DNA from: Bacillota bacterium
Lineage (GTDB): Bacteria > Bacillota > Clostridia > Oscillospirales > Oscillospiraceae
Assembly: GCA_028719885.1 (NCBI GenBank)
Contig: JAQYLT010000078.1
Coordinates: forward strand, 1 to 64,000
Reading direction: 5' to 3'
Length of the DNA stretch: 64,000 nt
The notes below the pieces were generated by a model. It was given only the letters and a program-made list of their open reading frames with translations. It was not told the origin of the DNA and made no database searches. The first letter of the stretch is position 1, and the number at the start of each line of letters is the position of its first letter. Shown one piece after another: positions 25,148 to 33,690 of this stretch. Made by a program: the position numbers and the translations under genes.

Positions 25148-26044
25148 TTAACCCTCCAGCACCCGGGCAATCCGCCCCTGGGCATTGTCCAGCAGCTTGC
25201 GGGCGACCTCCGCGTCCACGCCCCGCAGAATCATCACAATGGCCACCTTGGGCCGGTAGCCGCATTTTTCCAAGGCTTCCGTGGCTTCCGCCTCGGAGCA
25301 TTCCGCCGCGCTGCACACAATGGTCACGCAGCGGCGCACCAGCTTTTCATTGGAGGGCTTCACATCCACCATGAGATTGCCGTATACCTTCCCCAGCTTG
25401 ATCATGGCCCCGGTGGAGAGCATATTCAGCACCATCTTCTGCGCCGTGCCGGACTTCATCCGGGTGGAGCCGGTGACCACCTCCGGCCCGGGACAGGGGG
25501 CAATGCCAATGTCCGCAAATTGGTCCAGCTCACTGCCAGGGCAGCAGGTGACGGAAATGGTGGGGGCCCCCAGCTCTTTAGCATAGGCCATGCAGCCCAG
25601 CACATAGGGGGTGCGTCCGCTGGCGGCAATGCCCACGAGGACGTCCTTCTGGCAGAAATGAATCTGCTTCATATCCTCTACGCCCAGCTCCCGGCTGTCC
25701 TCCGCCCCCTCCACGGCCTTGAAAATGGCGCCGTAGCCGCCGGCCATGAGGGCCTGAACCATCTCCGGCTCGGTGGAATAGGTGGGCGGGCACTCCACGG
25801 CGTCCAGGATTCCCAGCCGCCCGGAGGTTCCCGCGCCGCAGTAGATCAGCCGTCCGCCGCTGCTCAGGTGCTGGGCAATCACATCCACCGCCTGAGCAAT
25901 TTTGTCCGTTACCAAGCCAACGGCCTCCGCTACCCGGTGGTCCTCCTGATTGATGAGCTTCACCATATCCAGGGTGGACAGAGTGTCGATGTTCATGGTA
26001 TTGGGGTTTCGCTGCTCCGTGGCAATTTTCTGTAGCTCCACCAT
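25148..26044 (-). CDS. murQ: N-acetylmuramic acid 6-phosphate etherase
   Basis: Cleaves the lactyl ether of MurNAc-6-phosphate to give GlcNAc-6-phosphate and D-lactate. 298 residues, with a SIS fold: QHLSSGGRLIYCGAGTSGRLG (about 59-79) and ILDAVECPPTYS, catalytic glutamate region in AVEGAEDSRELG, VLVGIAASGRTPYVLG, and ANGL-type end with GSTRMKSGTAQKMVLNM. All conserved blocks are present. It lies 1 bp after the PIG-L family gene. The central enzyme of the salvage island; kinase (18866), anmK and namZ/nagZ supply its substrate. Confidence 0.96.
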   Translation of the reverse strand: MVELQKIATEQRNPNTMNIDTLSTLDMVKLINQEDHRVAEAVGLVTDKIAQAVDVIAQHLSSGGRLIYCGAGTSGRLGILDAVECPPTYSTEPEMVQALMAGGYGAIFKAVEGAEDSRELGVEDMKQIHFCQKDVLVGIAASGRTPYVLGCMAYAKELGAPTISVTCCPGSELDQFADIGIAPCPGPEVVTGSTRMKSGTAQKMVLNMLSTGAMIKLGKVYGNLMVDVKPSNEKLVRRCVTIVCSAAECSEAEATEALEKCGYRPKVAIVMILRGVDAEVARKLLDNAQGRIARVLEG

Positions 26045-26045
26045 A

Positions 26046-26747
26046 TCAAATCTCCTCCATGGTCTGAACCAGCTTATACTGCTCCTTGGGTATCATGAAG
26101 CACTCGCAGTAGCCCTTTCGTCCCTGAATGCCCCGCAGGCGCTTCAAATGGGAATAGTATTCTTTGTAGGGGAAGCTGGCAGAATGCACCGCGAACCAGT
26201 GATGGTCGATGGCCTTTTCCCACAGGGGATAGCCGTCGCTCACATCCAGGTACACATAAGGCTGGAAGCCCGGGGCATCCTCCCAGTTCTCGGCGAAATA
26301 CAGGTGCCGGGCAAAGTGCTTGGGAAGCTCCCTTTGGAAGCCCTCGATGGCGGCATAGAACCAGGCATCCACCACGATTCTGTGGCAGACGGCGTGGTCC
26401 TTGTGCATGCTGTTTTCATGATGGGTGACGATGATGTCCGGCTTGACCCTGCGGATGACGTCGCAGACGGCAAAGCGAACCTCGTCGTTGTCCGGCAGCA
26501 GCCCATCCTCATAGGGGAGCACAATCGCCTCTCCTCCCAGCTCCCGGGCAAAGGCCTCCGCCTCGGCAATTTTTCCCCGGCGGTATTCGCCGATGTCCGC
26601 TCCGGCGGGGGCTCCTTTTTCACCGGCGGTGAGCGCCAGGGTGACGGCCTTCCCCCCGTGGACGGCGCAGGTGGCCAGCAGCGCCCCGGCGGTGAGCTCC
26701 GCGTCCCCCACATGGGCACCGATGGCAAGAACGGTATGGGTTTTCAT
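26046..26747 (-). CDS. PIG-L family (LmbE-like) deacetylase-fold protein
   Basis: A 233-residue protein of the PIG-L/LmbE family, which holds zinc-dependent N-deacetylases of GlcNAc-containing compounds. The first motif reads IGAHVGDAE where the family norm is AHPDDxE: the zinc-binding His and second Asp remain, but the general-base Asp is Gly. The second zinc motif is intact-looking, VTHHENSMHKDHAVCHRIV. The start at MKTHTVLAIG leaves 5 bp to the GNAT gene; a longer frame upstream runs over that gene and is rejected. It is operonic with murQ, so an amino-sugar substrate is likely; activity is uncertain because of the changed motif. Confidence 0.8.
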   Translation of the reverse strand: MKTHTVLAIGAHVGDAELTAGALLATCAVHGGKAVTLALTAGEKGAPAGADIGEYRRGKIAEAEAFARELGGEAIVLPYEDGLLPDNDEVRFAVCDVIRRVKPDIIVTHHENSMHKDHAVCHRIVVDAWFYAAIEGFQRELPKHFARHLYFAENWEDAPGFQPYVYLDVSDGYPLWEKAIDHHWFAVHSASFPYKEYYSHLKRLRGIQGRKGYCECFMIPKEQYKLVQTMEEI

Positions 26748-26752
26748 TTTTC

Positions 26753-27718
26753 TCACAGCTCCTTCAGCATGACGCCGAACCGCCGGACGATCCGGAAGCC
26801 CGCGCCCAGATAGATGAACCGGGCATGGTTGTCCTCCCCGGTAAACAGCGACATATACTGGGCTCCCACCTGCTTCTCCCGGTCCAGAAGCCGGTAGAAC
26901 AGCAGGGTGCCCAGGCCATGACCCTCGTATTGGGGCGCCACGGCCAGTCCGGCGAAGTAGCCCCGGCCGGTTTCCTCGGGATACACCGGCCCAGTAAACC
27001 CGGCGCAGGTGTTGCCTTTCAAGCCCACCAGCAGGTCCATGCCCGCTTTTCCCGCCGCCGGAATCTCCGCCGACCACATGGCGTTGCCCAGGGCCTCCAC
27101 CATTTCCTCCAGGCCGGTGTGCAGGGCCGGGTCATAGCGCTCCACATGGTAGCCCTCCCGGGCCATGTTCTCCGCCTTTTCCTCCAGCCAGTCCGGCCTT
27201 TCATACTCCGACAGGTCCAGGTACATGGCGCACTCCCGGGTGGCCTCCCGGTAGCCCTGGGAGCACATTCTGCCGTGGAGGGGAATGTCCAGGGCGATGC
27301 CCGGGGCATTGTTGTGCTGATGACCGGGGGTGCCCGGAATCACCCAGGGCAGACGGATGGGATTGAAAAAGGTGACGGCGCTGTAGGCTCTGCCCGCTTT
27401 CCGGAAGGCATCCTCCAGCCTGGACAGCAGCAGGGCGGTGTTTTCATCGGTATCCGCCTCCTCTGCCAGAATCAGGCAGCTCAGGTAGCCCCGCACATCC
27501 CCCTTGGGGATATCGTCCCCGGTGCAGCCGTTGACGAAGCCCAGGACTGCCCCGCCCTCCTCCAGGACAAAGGTATAGTCCGGGGAGAAATGAGGGTGCC
27601 GGGTCAGCAGCTGCCGGAATTTTTCCAGGCTCAGGGGCGCGAAGCCCAATTTGGTACCTGCGGTATTCCACAGGGTAAACAGTCCTTCCTCGTCGGACGG
27701 ACAATAGCATCGAATCAT
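26753..27718 (-). CDS. GNAT-family N-acetyltransferase
   Basis: A 321-residue protein, long enough for two GNAT modules. The C-terminal module holds the acetyl-CoA loop VAPQYEGHGLGTLLFYRLLDR (about 260-280) and ends with an FTGEDNHARFIYLGAGFRIV helix, both typical. The N-terminal half has a weaker CLILAEEADTDENTALLLSRL region. It precedes the PIG-L and murQ genes by 5 bp, and follows the ABC transporter 2 genes after a hairpin. A role in acetylating or re-acetylating an amino sugar is suggested by context only. Confidence 0.82.
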   Translation of the reverse strand: MIRCYCPSDEEGLFTLWNTAGTKLGFAPLSLEKFRQLLTRHPHFSPDYTFVLEEGGAVLGFVNGCTGDDIPKGDVRGYLSCLILAEEADTDENTALLLSRLEDAFRKAGRAYSAVTFFNPIRLPWVIPGTPGHQHNNAPGIALDIPLHGRMCSQGYREATRECAMYLDLSEYERPDWLEEKAENMAREGYHVERYDPALHTGLEEMVEALGNAMWSAEIPAAGKAGMDLLVGLKGNTCAGFTGPVYPEETGRGYFAGLAVAPQYEGHGLGTLLFYRLLDREKQVGAQYMSLFTGEDNHARFIYLGAGFRIVRRFGVMLKEL

Positions 27719-27738
27719 TTTGTAACCTCATCATAGCG

Positions 27739-27767
27739 CCAGCCCCCACCGGAAGAGTGGGGGCTGG
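27739..27767 (-). terminator. Hairpin between ABC transporter 2 genes and the GNAT gene (partial terminator)
   Basis: Perfect 11-bp stem CCAGCCCCCAC/GTGGGGGCTGG with no U tract after it on the minus strand, so read-through into the enzyme genes is likely. Confidence 0.55.
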
Positions 27768-27860
27768 GTGGTTTCGGGAAGCTCTGATGAAATCGGCAAG
27801 AGCTGGCGGCAGAAGATTTTGTCTCAGCCGCAGGCGATTGATTCAGAGGTTCCTAAGATA

Positions 27861-28730
27861 TCAGCCCTTGACGGCGCCGATGGTGACGCCTTCCATAAAG
27901 TACTTCTGCAGCGCGAAGAACATGACGAACATGGGCAGGGCGGAAATGGTAGCGCCTGCCATCATGGGCGCAAACAGGGTTTCGTTGGCAAACTTAAACT
28001 GCTTCAGGCCAACCTGGATGGTGTACATGGCCGGGTCCTTGGTAATGAGGAAGGGCCAGAAGAAATCATTCCAGCTGGACATGAAAGTATTGATGGCCAT
28101 CACCGCCAGCACTGTCTTTGACAGGGGCAGGATGATCTTGGTGAAAATCTGGAACTGGTTGCAGCCTTCGATCTTGGCACTCTCAATCAGCGGCGTGGGC
28201 AGGCCGGAGAAGAACTGCTTGCACAGGAAGATATTGTAGGCAGTGCAAAGTCCCGGCAGGATCATGGCGGCGTAGGTGTTGCTCATGGAGAATTTCTGCA
28301 CCATGAGGATGTACAGGGGCACCTGGGTGACCTGATAGGGAATCATCATGGCCACCAGAATCAGGCCGAAGAGAACCGTGTGGCCCTTGAAGCGGATCTT
28401 GGCAAAGGCATAGCCCGCCATGGAGGCGAAGATCACGTTGCCGATCACCGCTCCCGCCGCCACCACAAAGCTGTTGAAAATCCAGCGCAAGGAATAGTCG
28501 CTGAAATTGAAGAAGGCCACAAAGGATTCCAGAGTGAACCGGGAGGGGATGAGGGTCCGCATGTTGCCCGCGGTGGATACGTTGGGGCCAAAGGCGGAGA
28601 GGATCATATAGCAGATGGGGAACAGGGTCGCCGCCGCCAGAACGGTGAGTACGATGGCGATAACGGCGTTGCGAAGGTGCTTTACCTTTGGATTATGTAA
28701 ATGCTGGGAATACAAACCGGTGGTTGCCAT
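27861..28730 (-). CDS. Carbohydrate ABC transporter permease, MalG type, system 2
   Basis: A 289-residue membrane protein with six hydrophobic segments. The EAA loop reads PLIESAKIEGCNQFQIFTKI and the end YFMEGVTIGAVKG is the usual CUT1 MalG-type terminus. It lies 13 bp after its MalF-type partner. The island context points to cell-wall-derived amino sugars or disaccharides as substrate (inference); no ATPase gene accompanies it. Confidence 0.9.
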   Translation of the reverse strand: MATTGLYSQHLHNPKVKHLRNAVIAIVLTVLAAATLFPICYMILSAFGPNVSTAGNMRTLIPSRFTLESFVAFFNFSDYSLRWIFNSFVVAAGAVIGNVIFASMAGYAFAKIRFKGHTVLFGLILVAMMIPYQVTQVPLYILMVQKFSMSNTYAAMILPGLCTAYNIFLCKQFFSGLPTPLIESAKIEGCNQFQIFTKIILPLSKTVLAVMAINTFMSSWNDFFWPFLITKDPAMYTIQVGLKQFKFANETLFAPMMAGATISALPMFVMFFALQKYFMEGVTIGAVKG

Positions 28731-28743
28731 TGCGTTCCCCTCC

Positions 28744-29667
28744 TTAATATTCCACGTCCACGCCCATCACCCGGAACTGGAACAGGGACATGATGGCGAT
28801 GGCAATGGCCAAGAGAATTGCCTGGGCGCAGGCAAGACCGTACTTGCCGTAAACAAAGGCGTTGTTGTAGATCAGCAGGCCGATCATGGTGGTGGAATTG
28901 TCCGGGCCGCCGCCGGTCATCATGTAGGCGTTCATGAACACCTGGAAAGAGCCGATGACACCGGTGATCAGCAGGAACAGGGTGGTGGGCTTCACCAGGG
29001 GCCAGACAATGTAGCGCACCTTTTGGAAGAAGGTGGCACCATCCAGCTCGGCAGCTTCAAAATAGCTGTTGTCGATGCCGAGCAAGGCGGCAATATAGGT
29101 GATAATCCGAACGCCATGGCTGGAAAGCAGGGCCATGATGATCAGAGATAGCATCGAGGTTTTGGTGGAGGACAGCCAGTTCTGGGGCGAAATGCCGAAC
29201 ACGCCCAGCAGCCGGTTGAAGATGCCCTCGGGAGAGGAATCGTACAGCCACAGCCACACCACGGACAGCGCCACGCCGGAAGCAATGCCGGGCAGGTAAT
29301 ACATGGCCTTGAAAACAGACTGGGTTTTCTTTTTAAAGGGAAGAATCATCACCGCGATGCTGAAAGACAGCAGCAGCGACAGGGGAACCACAACGGCGGT
29401 GTAGACCAGGGTGTTGAAAGCCGCCTTGTAGAACAGGTTGAATTTGGAATATTTCAGCGTATCGACATAGTTTTTCAGCCCCACATACTCCGAGCCAAAG
29501 GGCTTGTAGTTGAAAAAGCTGGTGTAAACCGCGCTGATCACGGGATACAGGGTGAAAACGCAGAAAATAATCATCGCGGCAGCAATGAAAATATACCCCC
29601 ACAGATCTTCGTTGGTGAATCTGAGCTTGCGGTGGACCGGCTGCCGCCTTTCTTTTGTGCTGTTCAT
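28744..29667 (-). CDS. Carbohydrate ABC transporter permease, MalF type, system 2
   Basis: A 307-residue membrane protein with six hydrophobic segments and an EAA loop DNSYFEAAELDGATFFQKV, followed by a GPDNSTTMIGLLIYNNAF stretch typical of MalF/UgpA subunits. It is separated from its binding-protein gene by a GC-rich hairpin. It forms the translocation channel with the MalG-type subunit downstream. Confidence 0.9.
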   Translation of the reverse strand: MNSTKERRQPVHRKLRFTNEDLWGYIFIAAAMIIFCVFTLYPVISAVYTSFFNYKPFGSEYVGLKNYVDTLKYSKFNLFYKAAFNTLVYTAVVVPLSLLLSFSIAVMILPFKKKTQSVFKAMYYLPGIASGVALSVVWLWLYDSSPEGIFNRLLGVFGISPQNWLSSTKTSMLSLIIMALLSSHGVRIITYIAALLGIDNSYFEAAELDGATFFQKVRYIVWPLVKPTTLFLLITGVIGSFQVFMNAYMMTGGGPDNSTTMIGLLIYNNAFVYGKYGLACAQAILLAIAIAIMSLFQFRVMGVDVEY

Positions 29668-29689
29668 CGTCTACCTCCCAGGGTAAAAT

Positions 29690-29715
29690 ACCCACCCCAC
29701 CGAGGTGGGGTGGGT
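29690..29715 (-). terminator. Intercistronic hairpin after the system 2 binding-protein gene
   Basis: Perfect 12-bp stem ACCCACCCCACC/GGTGGGGTGGGT with a 2-nt loop, then ATTTTACC on the minus strand: a strong partial terminator lowering permease expression. Confidence 0.7.
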
Positions 29716-29725
29716 GAAAAAATCA

Positions 29726-31093
29726 TTAGCCGAGCTTGCCGGAGACGCAGTTCTCAGCACCGAAGGAAGCGTAGGCAGCCTCGCAGATGTGGTCGTAAAC
29801 CTCCTGAGCGGTGGTCTCACCGGCCAGCAGCAGCTGGAACTTGGGCACGATCTGCTCGTCCATCAGCTTCTTGGCGGTAGCGGTCATTTCCGCGGTGACA
29901 CCCTCGGGGGGAGCCTGCACCATGGCGATGCAGCGGGCGGCGGTGGCCAGGTTGTCGGCGTCGCGGCCCTCGGGCAGCACCAGAGCGTCACGGCCGGACT
30001 GGCAGACTGGATCCAGATACAGGTCATTCATGCAGGCGGCAATCCGATCGCCGGAGCAGATGTAGTCCATGAACAGCAGGACATTCTCCAGGTGCTCGTC
30101 GGTGGTGCCCTTGTTCCGCATGGCGATCAGGCCGTCCACGGTGCCGTAGCAGGCCTCGGCGCAGCCCATCATGGTGGGCACGGGCAGGAAGGCGTAGTCC
30201 ATGGGCAGGGAGTTCTCAACGGCGGTGCCGTCGTTGGCCTCCAGGGCAGCGTTGTTCTTCTTGAAGTTGGCCTCAAACAGGGGCATTGCCTTGCCGAAGA
30301 TCATGGCGTTGCCGGTCTGGCACATGACCATACGCTGACCGGCCTCCACGCCGAAGTTGGGCATATAGCCGGACTGGGTCATCTCTTCCACGGCGGAGAG
30401 CAGGGTCAGCATGTTCTCGGAGGTGAAGGTGTATTTCAGATCATCGGTGAAGGTGTTGCTCAGGCCCACGCCAGCGCCGAAGATGTACAGCATATCGGAA
30501 GCGGTGACGCCGGAGTTGGCGAAGATGAAGCCATAGCAGCCGTCCTTGGTGCCGGTCTTGATCGTCTCCAGGAACTCCTCATAGGTCCAGCCTTCCTGCT
30601 GGATCTTGGCCACATCAATGCCCAGCTCGGTCATCATGGTCTTGTTGGCACCGATGGACTGGATGGTCAGGTACAGGGGCAGGCCGTAGGTGGTGCCCTC
30701 CAGGGACAGGTACTTCAGCGCGTTGGCGTCGTAGTCAGCCAGGCGATCGGCGTCCATATACTTGGCGATGTCAATGGCCACGCCCATTTCCACGTAGGTG
30801 CCCAGGGCGTTGGAGGAGATCTCAGCGATGTCGGGAGCCTCACCGGCCTGCGCCATGGTGGAGAGCTTATCGTTGTGATCGCCCCAGGAGGTCTCGATGA
30901 TCTCCACGGTCAGGTTGGGGTGCAGCTCATGGAAATCGGCAGCCCAGGTCTTCAGATTTTCCAGGTAATTGCCGGTAACGGGGGGTGCCATGATCACGAT
31001 GGTGTCTTCCTTTTCGGACTCAGCCATGGCGGAGCCGGCGAACAAGCCCACGATCATCAGGCAAGCAAGCATCAGTGCGAGTAACTTCTTCAT
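29726..31093 (-). CDS. Extracellular solute-binding protein of ABC system 2 (cell-wall sugar candidate)
   Basis: A 455-residue family 1 binding protein. Signal peptide MKKLLALMLACLMIVGLFAG then SAMAESEK, cleavage probably after AMA; the only early cysteine sits mid-hydrophobic core and does not make a lipobox. The mature part begins IVIMAPPVTGNYLENLKTWA; later blocks include FLETIKTGTKDGCYGFIFAN and CSGDRIAACMNDLYLDPVCQ. The start follows AGGAGGAAATGAA, with a full-consensus promoter upstream. First gene of the operon that continues through permeases to GNAT, PIG-L, murQ and esterase, so its ligand is probably a MurNAc- or GlcNAc-containing sugar (inference). Confidence 0.88.
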   Translation of the reverse strand: MKKLLALMLACLMIVGLFAGSAMAESEKEDTIVIMAPPVTGNYLENLKTWAADFHELHPNLTVEIIETSWGDHNDKLSTMAQAGEAPDIAEISSNALGTYVEMGVAIDIAKYMDADRLADYDANALKYLSLEGTTYGLPLYLTIQSIGANKTMMTELGIDVAKIQQEGWTYEEFLETIKTGTKDGCYGFIFANSGVTASDMLYIFGAGVGLSNTFTDDLKYTFTSENMLTLLSAVEEMTQSGYMPNFGVEAGQRMVMCQTGNAMIFGKAMPLFEANFKKNNAALEANDGTAVENSLPMDYAFLPVPTMMGCAEACYGTVDGLIAMRNKGTTDEHLENVLLFMDYICSGDRIAACMNDLYLDPVCQSGRDALVLPEGRDADNLATAARCIAMVQAPPEGVTAEMTATAKKLMDEQIVPKFQLLLAGETTAQEVYDHICEAAYASFGAENCVSGKLG

Positions 31094-31162
31094 TTCATTT
31101 CCTCCTGATAGTTTAGTCTGTGCCCGGGATTTCCAGCAGAAAACCCCCTTGGCACCGTATTT

Positions 31163-31191
31163 ATTATAGAAGAAAATGCACTTTGTGTCAA
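31163..31191 (-). promoter_or_regulatory. Promoter of the ABC system 2-murQ operon
   Basis: Minus strand TTGACA, 17-bp spacer, TATAAT: perfect boxes. An imperfect palindrome GAAACAAAATTTC lies just upstream (about 31209-31221) and could bind the divergent RpiR regulator. Confidence 0.85.
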
Positions 31192-31404
31192 GGAATATGC
31201 AAATGAATGAAACAAAATTTCTTTCGCTGGTTGGAAACCGTCGCTTTTGTCTGATATGGTGAAACAACCGCCGTTTCTTTCCATGGATTCTGGTCGATTT
31301 CAACAAATTCCGATTTGATTTTTTAGCAACAACGTGGATGGCCTTTCTTCTGTGAAAACGGTAAAATGGAATAAATAAGGTTATCGGCATTAATAAGCTG
31401 ATTG

Positions 31405-31630
31405 TGAAATGGAAATTAGGCGAGTTCATTGAATGGGATATGTTGTTATGTGTGCGTAGGGAACGGATTTATCCGTTCCGAAACGTCAGTGAACATCCAT
31501 GGTTCGTTGGATGGTAACGGGGTCCTTTTTTCAACATTTTTCCATCCAACGTGCACCCCATCAAAACGTTACCGGGCGGAACGGATAAATCCGTTTCCTA
31601 CGAAACATCTCGCCAAATTTCAATTTGCTA
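31405..31630. repeat. Palindromic intergenic repeat, copy F
   Basis: Runs from a degraded left end (GAAATGGAAATTAGGC) to CCAAATTTCAATTTG, with GGAACGGATTTATCCGTTCC on the left arm and GGAACGGATAAATCCGTTTC on the right arm, and GGTTCGTTGGATGGTAACGG / CCATCCAACGTGCACCCC between. It occupies most of the gap before the RpiR gene. Confidence 0.75.
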
Positions 31631-31680
31631 ATGCCGATCGTCTAAATAACTTTCATTTACAAGGAAAGGCGGGATGAACC

Positions 31681-32535
31681 ATGAGCAGCGCGCTGCTTCG
31701 GCTTCGGGAATGCTCCCAGCGGTTTTCCAGCACGGAGCGTGGAGTGGCGGAGCGGATTCTTTCTGATCCCCAGCTGGTGGTGGACCTGAGCATTCACGAG
31801 CTGGCCCAGAAGACCTTTTCCTCCCCCTCCACCATTGTGAGAATGTGCAGCCACACAGGCTTCTCCGGCTACAAGGAATTCCGCCGGGCGGTGACCTATG
31901 AGCTTGCCCGCCGGGAGCAGACCCGGCGAAACGAGCAGAAGGACATTCAGCGCTCCGACTCTCTGGAACAAATCATTGACAAAATCACCTACGCCAATAT
32001 ACTATCCCTGGAGGAAACCCGGGACCTGATGGACGTTTCCATTCTCCGGGCCGGGGCGGAGGTGCTGCGCCGGGCCAGGGTGATCTACCTGTTCGGCCTG
32101 GGGGCCTCTCTCTGCGCCGCCAAGGACGCCTATCTGAAATTCCTCCGGCTGAACAAGCTGTGCGTCATCAACGAGGACTGGCATTCCCAGCTGGTCCAGT
32201 CCTGCAACGCCACCGACCAGGACGCGGCACTGGTCTTCTCCTACTCCGGGGTGACCACGGAGGTGATTGAATGTATGCGGAACCTGAAAAAGAACGGCAC
32301 CCCCATCATTGCCATCACCCGGTGCGTCTCCTCCCCGGTTTCCGATCTGGCGGATTACCGGCTCTACACCGCCGCCAACGAATCCCTGTTCCGCAGCGGC
32401 GCCATGTCCTCCCGCATGTCCCAGCTGAATGTGGTGGACATTCTCTTCACCACGCTGGCCAACGCGGACTACGAGCGCTCCCTCAGCCAGCTGTCCAGAA
32501 CCCACATTGAAAAGAACGAAAAAGCGAACCGGTAA
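31681..32535 (+). CDS. RpiR-family (MurR-like) transcriptional regulator
   Basis: A 284-residue regulator: N-terminal HTH_6 domain (about 1-77, with HELAQKTFSSPSTIVRMCSHTGFSGYKEFRR) and a C-terminal SIS sugar-phosphate-binding domain (about 120-260, VIYLFGLGASLCAAKDAYLKF and VFSYSGVTTEVIE). It is divergent from the ABC/murQ operon. In E. coli and B. subtilis MurR of this family senses MurNAc-6-phosphate and controls murQ-type operons; here the same effector is inferred from position. Ribosome site GGAAAGGCGGGATGAACC. Confidence 0.9.
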   Translation: MSSALLRLRECSQRFSSTERGVAERILSDPQLVVDLSIHELAQKTFSSPSTIVRMCSHTGFSGYKEFRRAVTYELARREQTRRNEQKDIQRSDSLEQIIDKITYANILSLEETRDLMDVSILRAGAEVLRRARVIYLFGLGASLCAAKDAYLKFLRLNKLCVINEDWHSQLVQSCNATDQDAALVFSYSGVTTEVIECMRNLKKNGTPIIAITRCVSSPVSDLADYRLYTAANESLFRSGAMSSRMSQLNVVDILFTTLANADYERSLSQLSRTHIEKNEKANR

Positions 32536-32552
32536 AGGTTTGACAAGATGTG

Positions 32553-32606
32553 AAGATACGAGATATTTCTGGCTTTGGAGATCTCGTATCTTGTATCTCG
32601 TATCTT
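32553..32606. repeat. Inverted and tandem 12-bp repeat
   Basis: AAGATACGAGAT is followed by two tandem copies of its complement ATCTCGTATCTT separated by GT. Either copy can pair with the first. It lies between the RpiR gene and the DUF624 gene; it could be a terminator-like hairpin or an operator with alternative pairing. Confidence 0.55.
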
Positions 32607-32628
32607 AAATATACAAAGGCGGTATCCC

Positions 32629-33264
32629 ATGAAATTCACTCCCGATTCCAGGTTCATGGTCCTGTGCGGCAAATTCGTCAGCCTGGTCCAAATCAATCTG
32701 CTCTGGCTGCTCTGCTCCGTGCCCCTGTTCACCGCCGGAGCCGCCACCTGCGCCATGCTCAGCTGCCTGACGGCCATGAAAAAAGAGGAGGAGACCGGCT
32801 TCAAGGCTTTCTTCCGTTTCTTCTCCCGGCACTTCTGGCAGGCCACGATCTTTTGGCTTTTGATGGTGTTTTTAGGGGTCATGCTGGGGCTTGACTACCG
32901 GCTTGTGGCCTATATGGACTTTCCCGGGCGGATGGCGGTGATTGGGGTGATCTGCTTCTGCGGCCTGGGACTGATCCTGGTGTCCGGACTGATTTTCCCC
33001 CTGCTGGTCCGCTATCCCGGCAGCCTGCGGGATACGGTTGTCAACGCGGTGCTCCTGAGCCTGGCCCATCTGCCCAAGATGCTGCTGATCACCGGCATGA
33101 ACCTGCTGCCGCTGCTGCTTCTGGTGGTGCTGCCCCAGGTGTTCGTATTTTTCAGCTTTCTGCTGCCGGTGTGCGGCTTCTCGCTCATCGCCCTGTACGA
33201 TCTGACCGTGGCGGACAAAATCTTCGCCCCTCTGGAGGACCGGCAGGAGCCGCCGGATGAATGA
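32629..33264 (+). CDS. DUF624 (YesL-like) membrane protein
   Basis: A 211-residue protein with five hydrophobic segments; start region KFVSLVQINLLWLLCSVPLF, then TAMKKEEETGFKAFFRFFSRHF, the pattern of DUF624. The start at MKFTPDSRF is chosen because the upstream in-frame extension would be encoded by the inverted repeat. It lies 93 bp downstream of the RpiR regulator gene on the same strand, so may be co-expressed with it. Role unknown; DUF624 genes usually accompany CUT1 sugar transporters, as at 323-961 here. Confidence 0.75.
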   Translation: MKFTPDSRFMVLCGKFVSLVQINLLWLLCSVPLFTAGAATCAMLSCLTAMKKEEETGFKAFFRFFSRHFWQATIFWLLMVFLGVMLGLDYRLVAYMDFPGRMAVIGVICFCGLGLILVSGLIFPLLVRYPGSLRDTVVNAVLLSLAHLPKMLLITGMNLLPLLLLVVLPQVFVFFSFLLPVCGFSLIALYDLTVADKIFAPLEDRQEPPDE

Positions 33265-33277
33265 GCCACCGGCTTGG

Positions 33278-33498
33278 AAATTGGAATTTGCAGGGTTCGT
33301 TGGATGGGATGTCTTCCAACGTGTTCGTAGGGAACGGATTTATCCGTTCCGAAACGTCAGTTACCACCCATGGTTTATTGGATGGTAAAGGGTTCCAATT
33401 TTCAACATTTTTCCATTCAACGTGCACCCCATAAAAACGTTACCGGGCGGAACGGATAAATCCATTCCCTACGAAATATCTTTACAAACACCAATTTA
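33278..33498. repeat. Palindromic intergenic repeat, copy G
   Basis: Left end AAATTGGAATTTGCAGGGTTCGTTGG, then CGTAGGGAACGGATTTATCCGTTCCG; right half GGAACGGATAAATCCATTCC, CTACGAA, and a worn right terminus ACAAACACCAATTTA. About 220 bp, no coding capacity. Confidence 0.75.
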
Positions 33499-33561
33499 TC
33501 TGTTTGCTGTGAAAAGGCGGCTGACACAAAAATTAAGAAAAAAGAAAGAAATATCCCAATG

Positions 33562-33607
33562 TGTCCGGCAGTTTCCTATTGAATTGCCGGACATTGTCTG
33601 TTACAAT
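33562..33607 (+). promoter_or_regulatory. Promoter with flanking inverted repeat before the secreted-protein/ABC-2 operon
   Basis: TTGAAT, 17-bp spacer, TACAAT (33579-33607). TGTCCGGCA at 33562-33570 and its complement TGCCGGACA at 33585-33593 flank the -35 box, a likely binding site for a dimeric regulator. Confidence 0.55.
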
Positions 33608-33690
33608 TGAGTTGGCTTACATGGTCTCCGGCAGGTCACGGCTTTCCCCCGGAGGCAAATCCCACATGTAAGGAAAGAAAGGATGCAATC

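Noticed and set aside
26748..27077. Upstream extension of the PIG-L family gene
   Set aside because: It overlaps the GNAT gene in another frame and shows no family similarity before MKTHTVLAIG.
31094..31429. Upstream extension of the system 2 binding-protein gene
   Set aside because: It would read through the promoter and put about 110 odd residues before a clear signal peptide.
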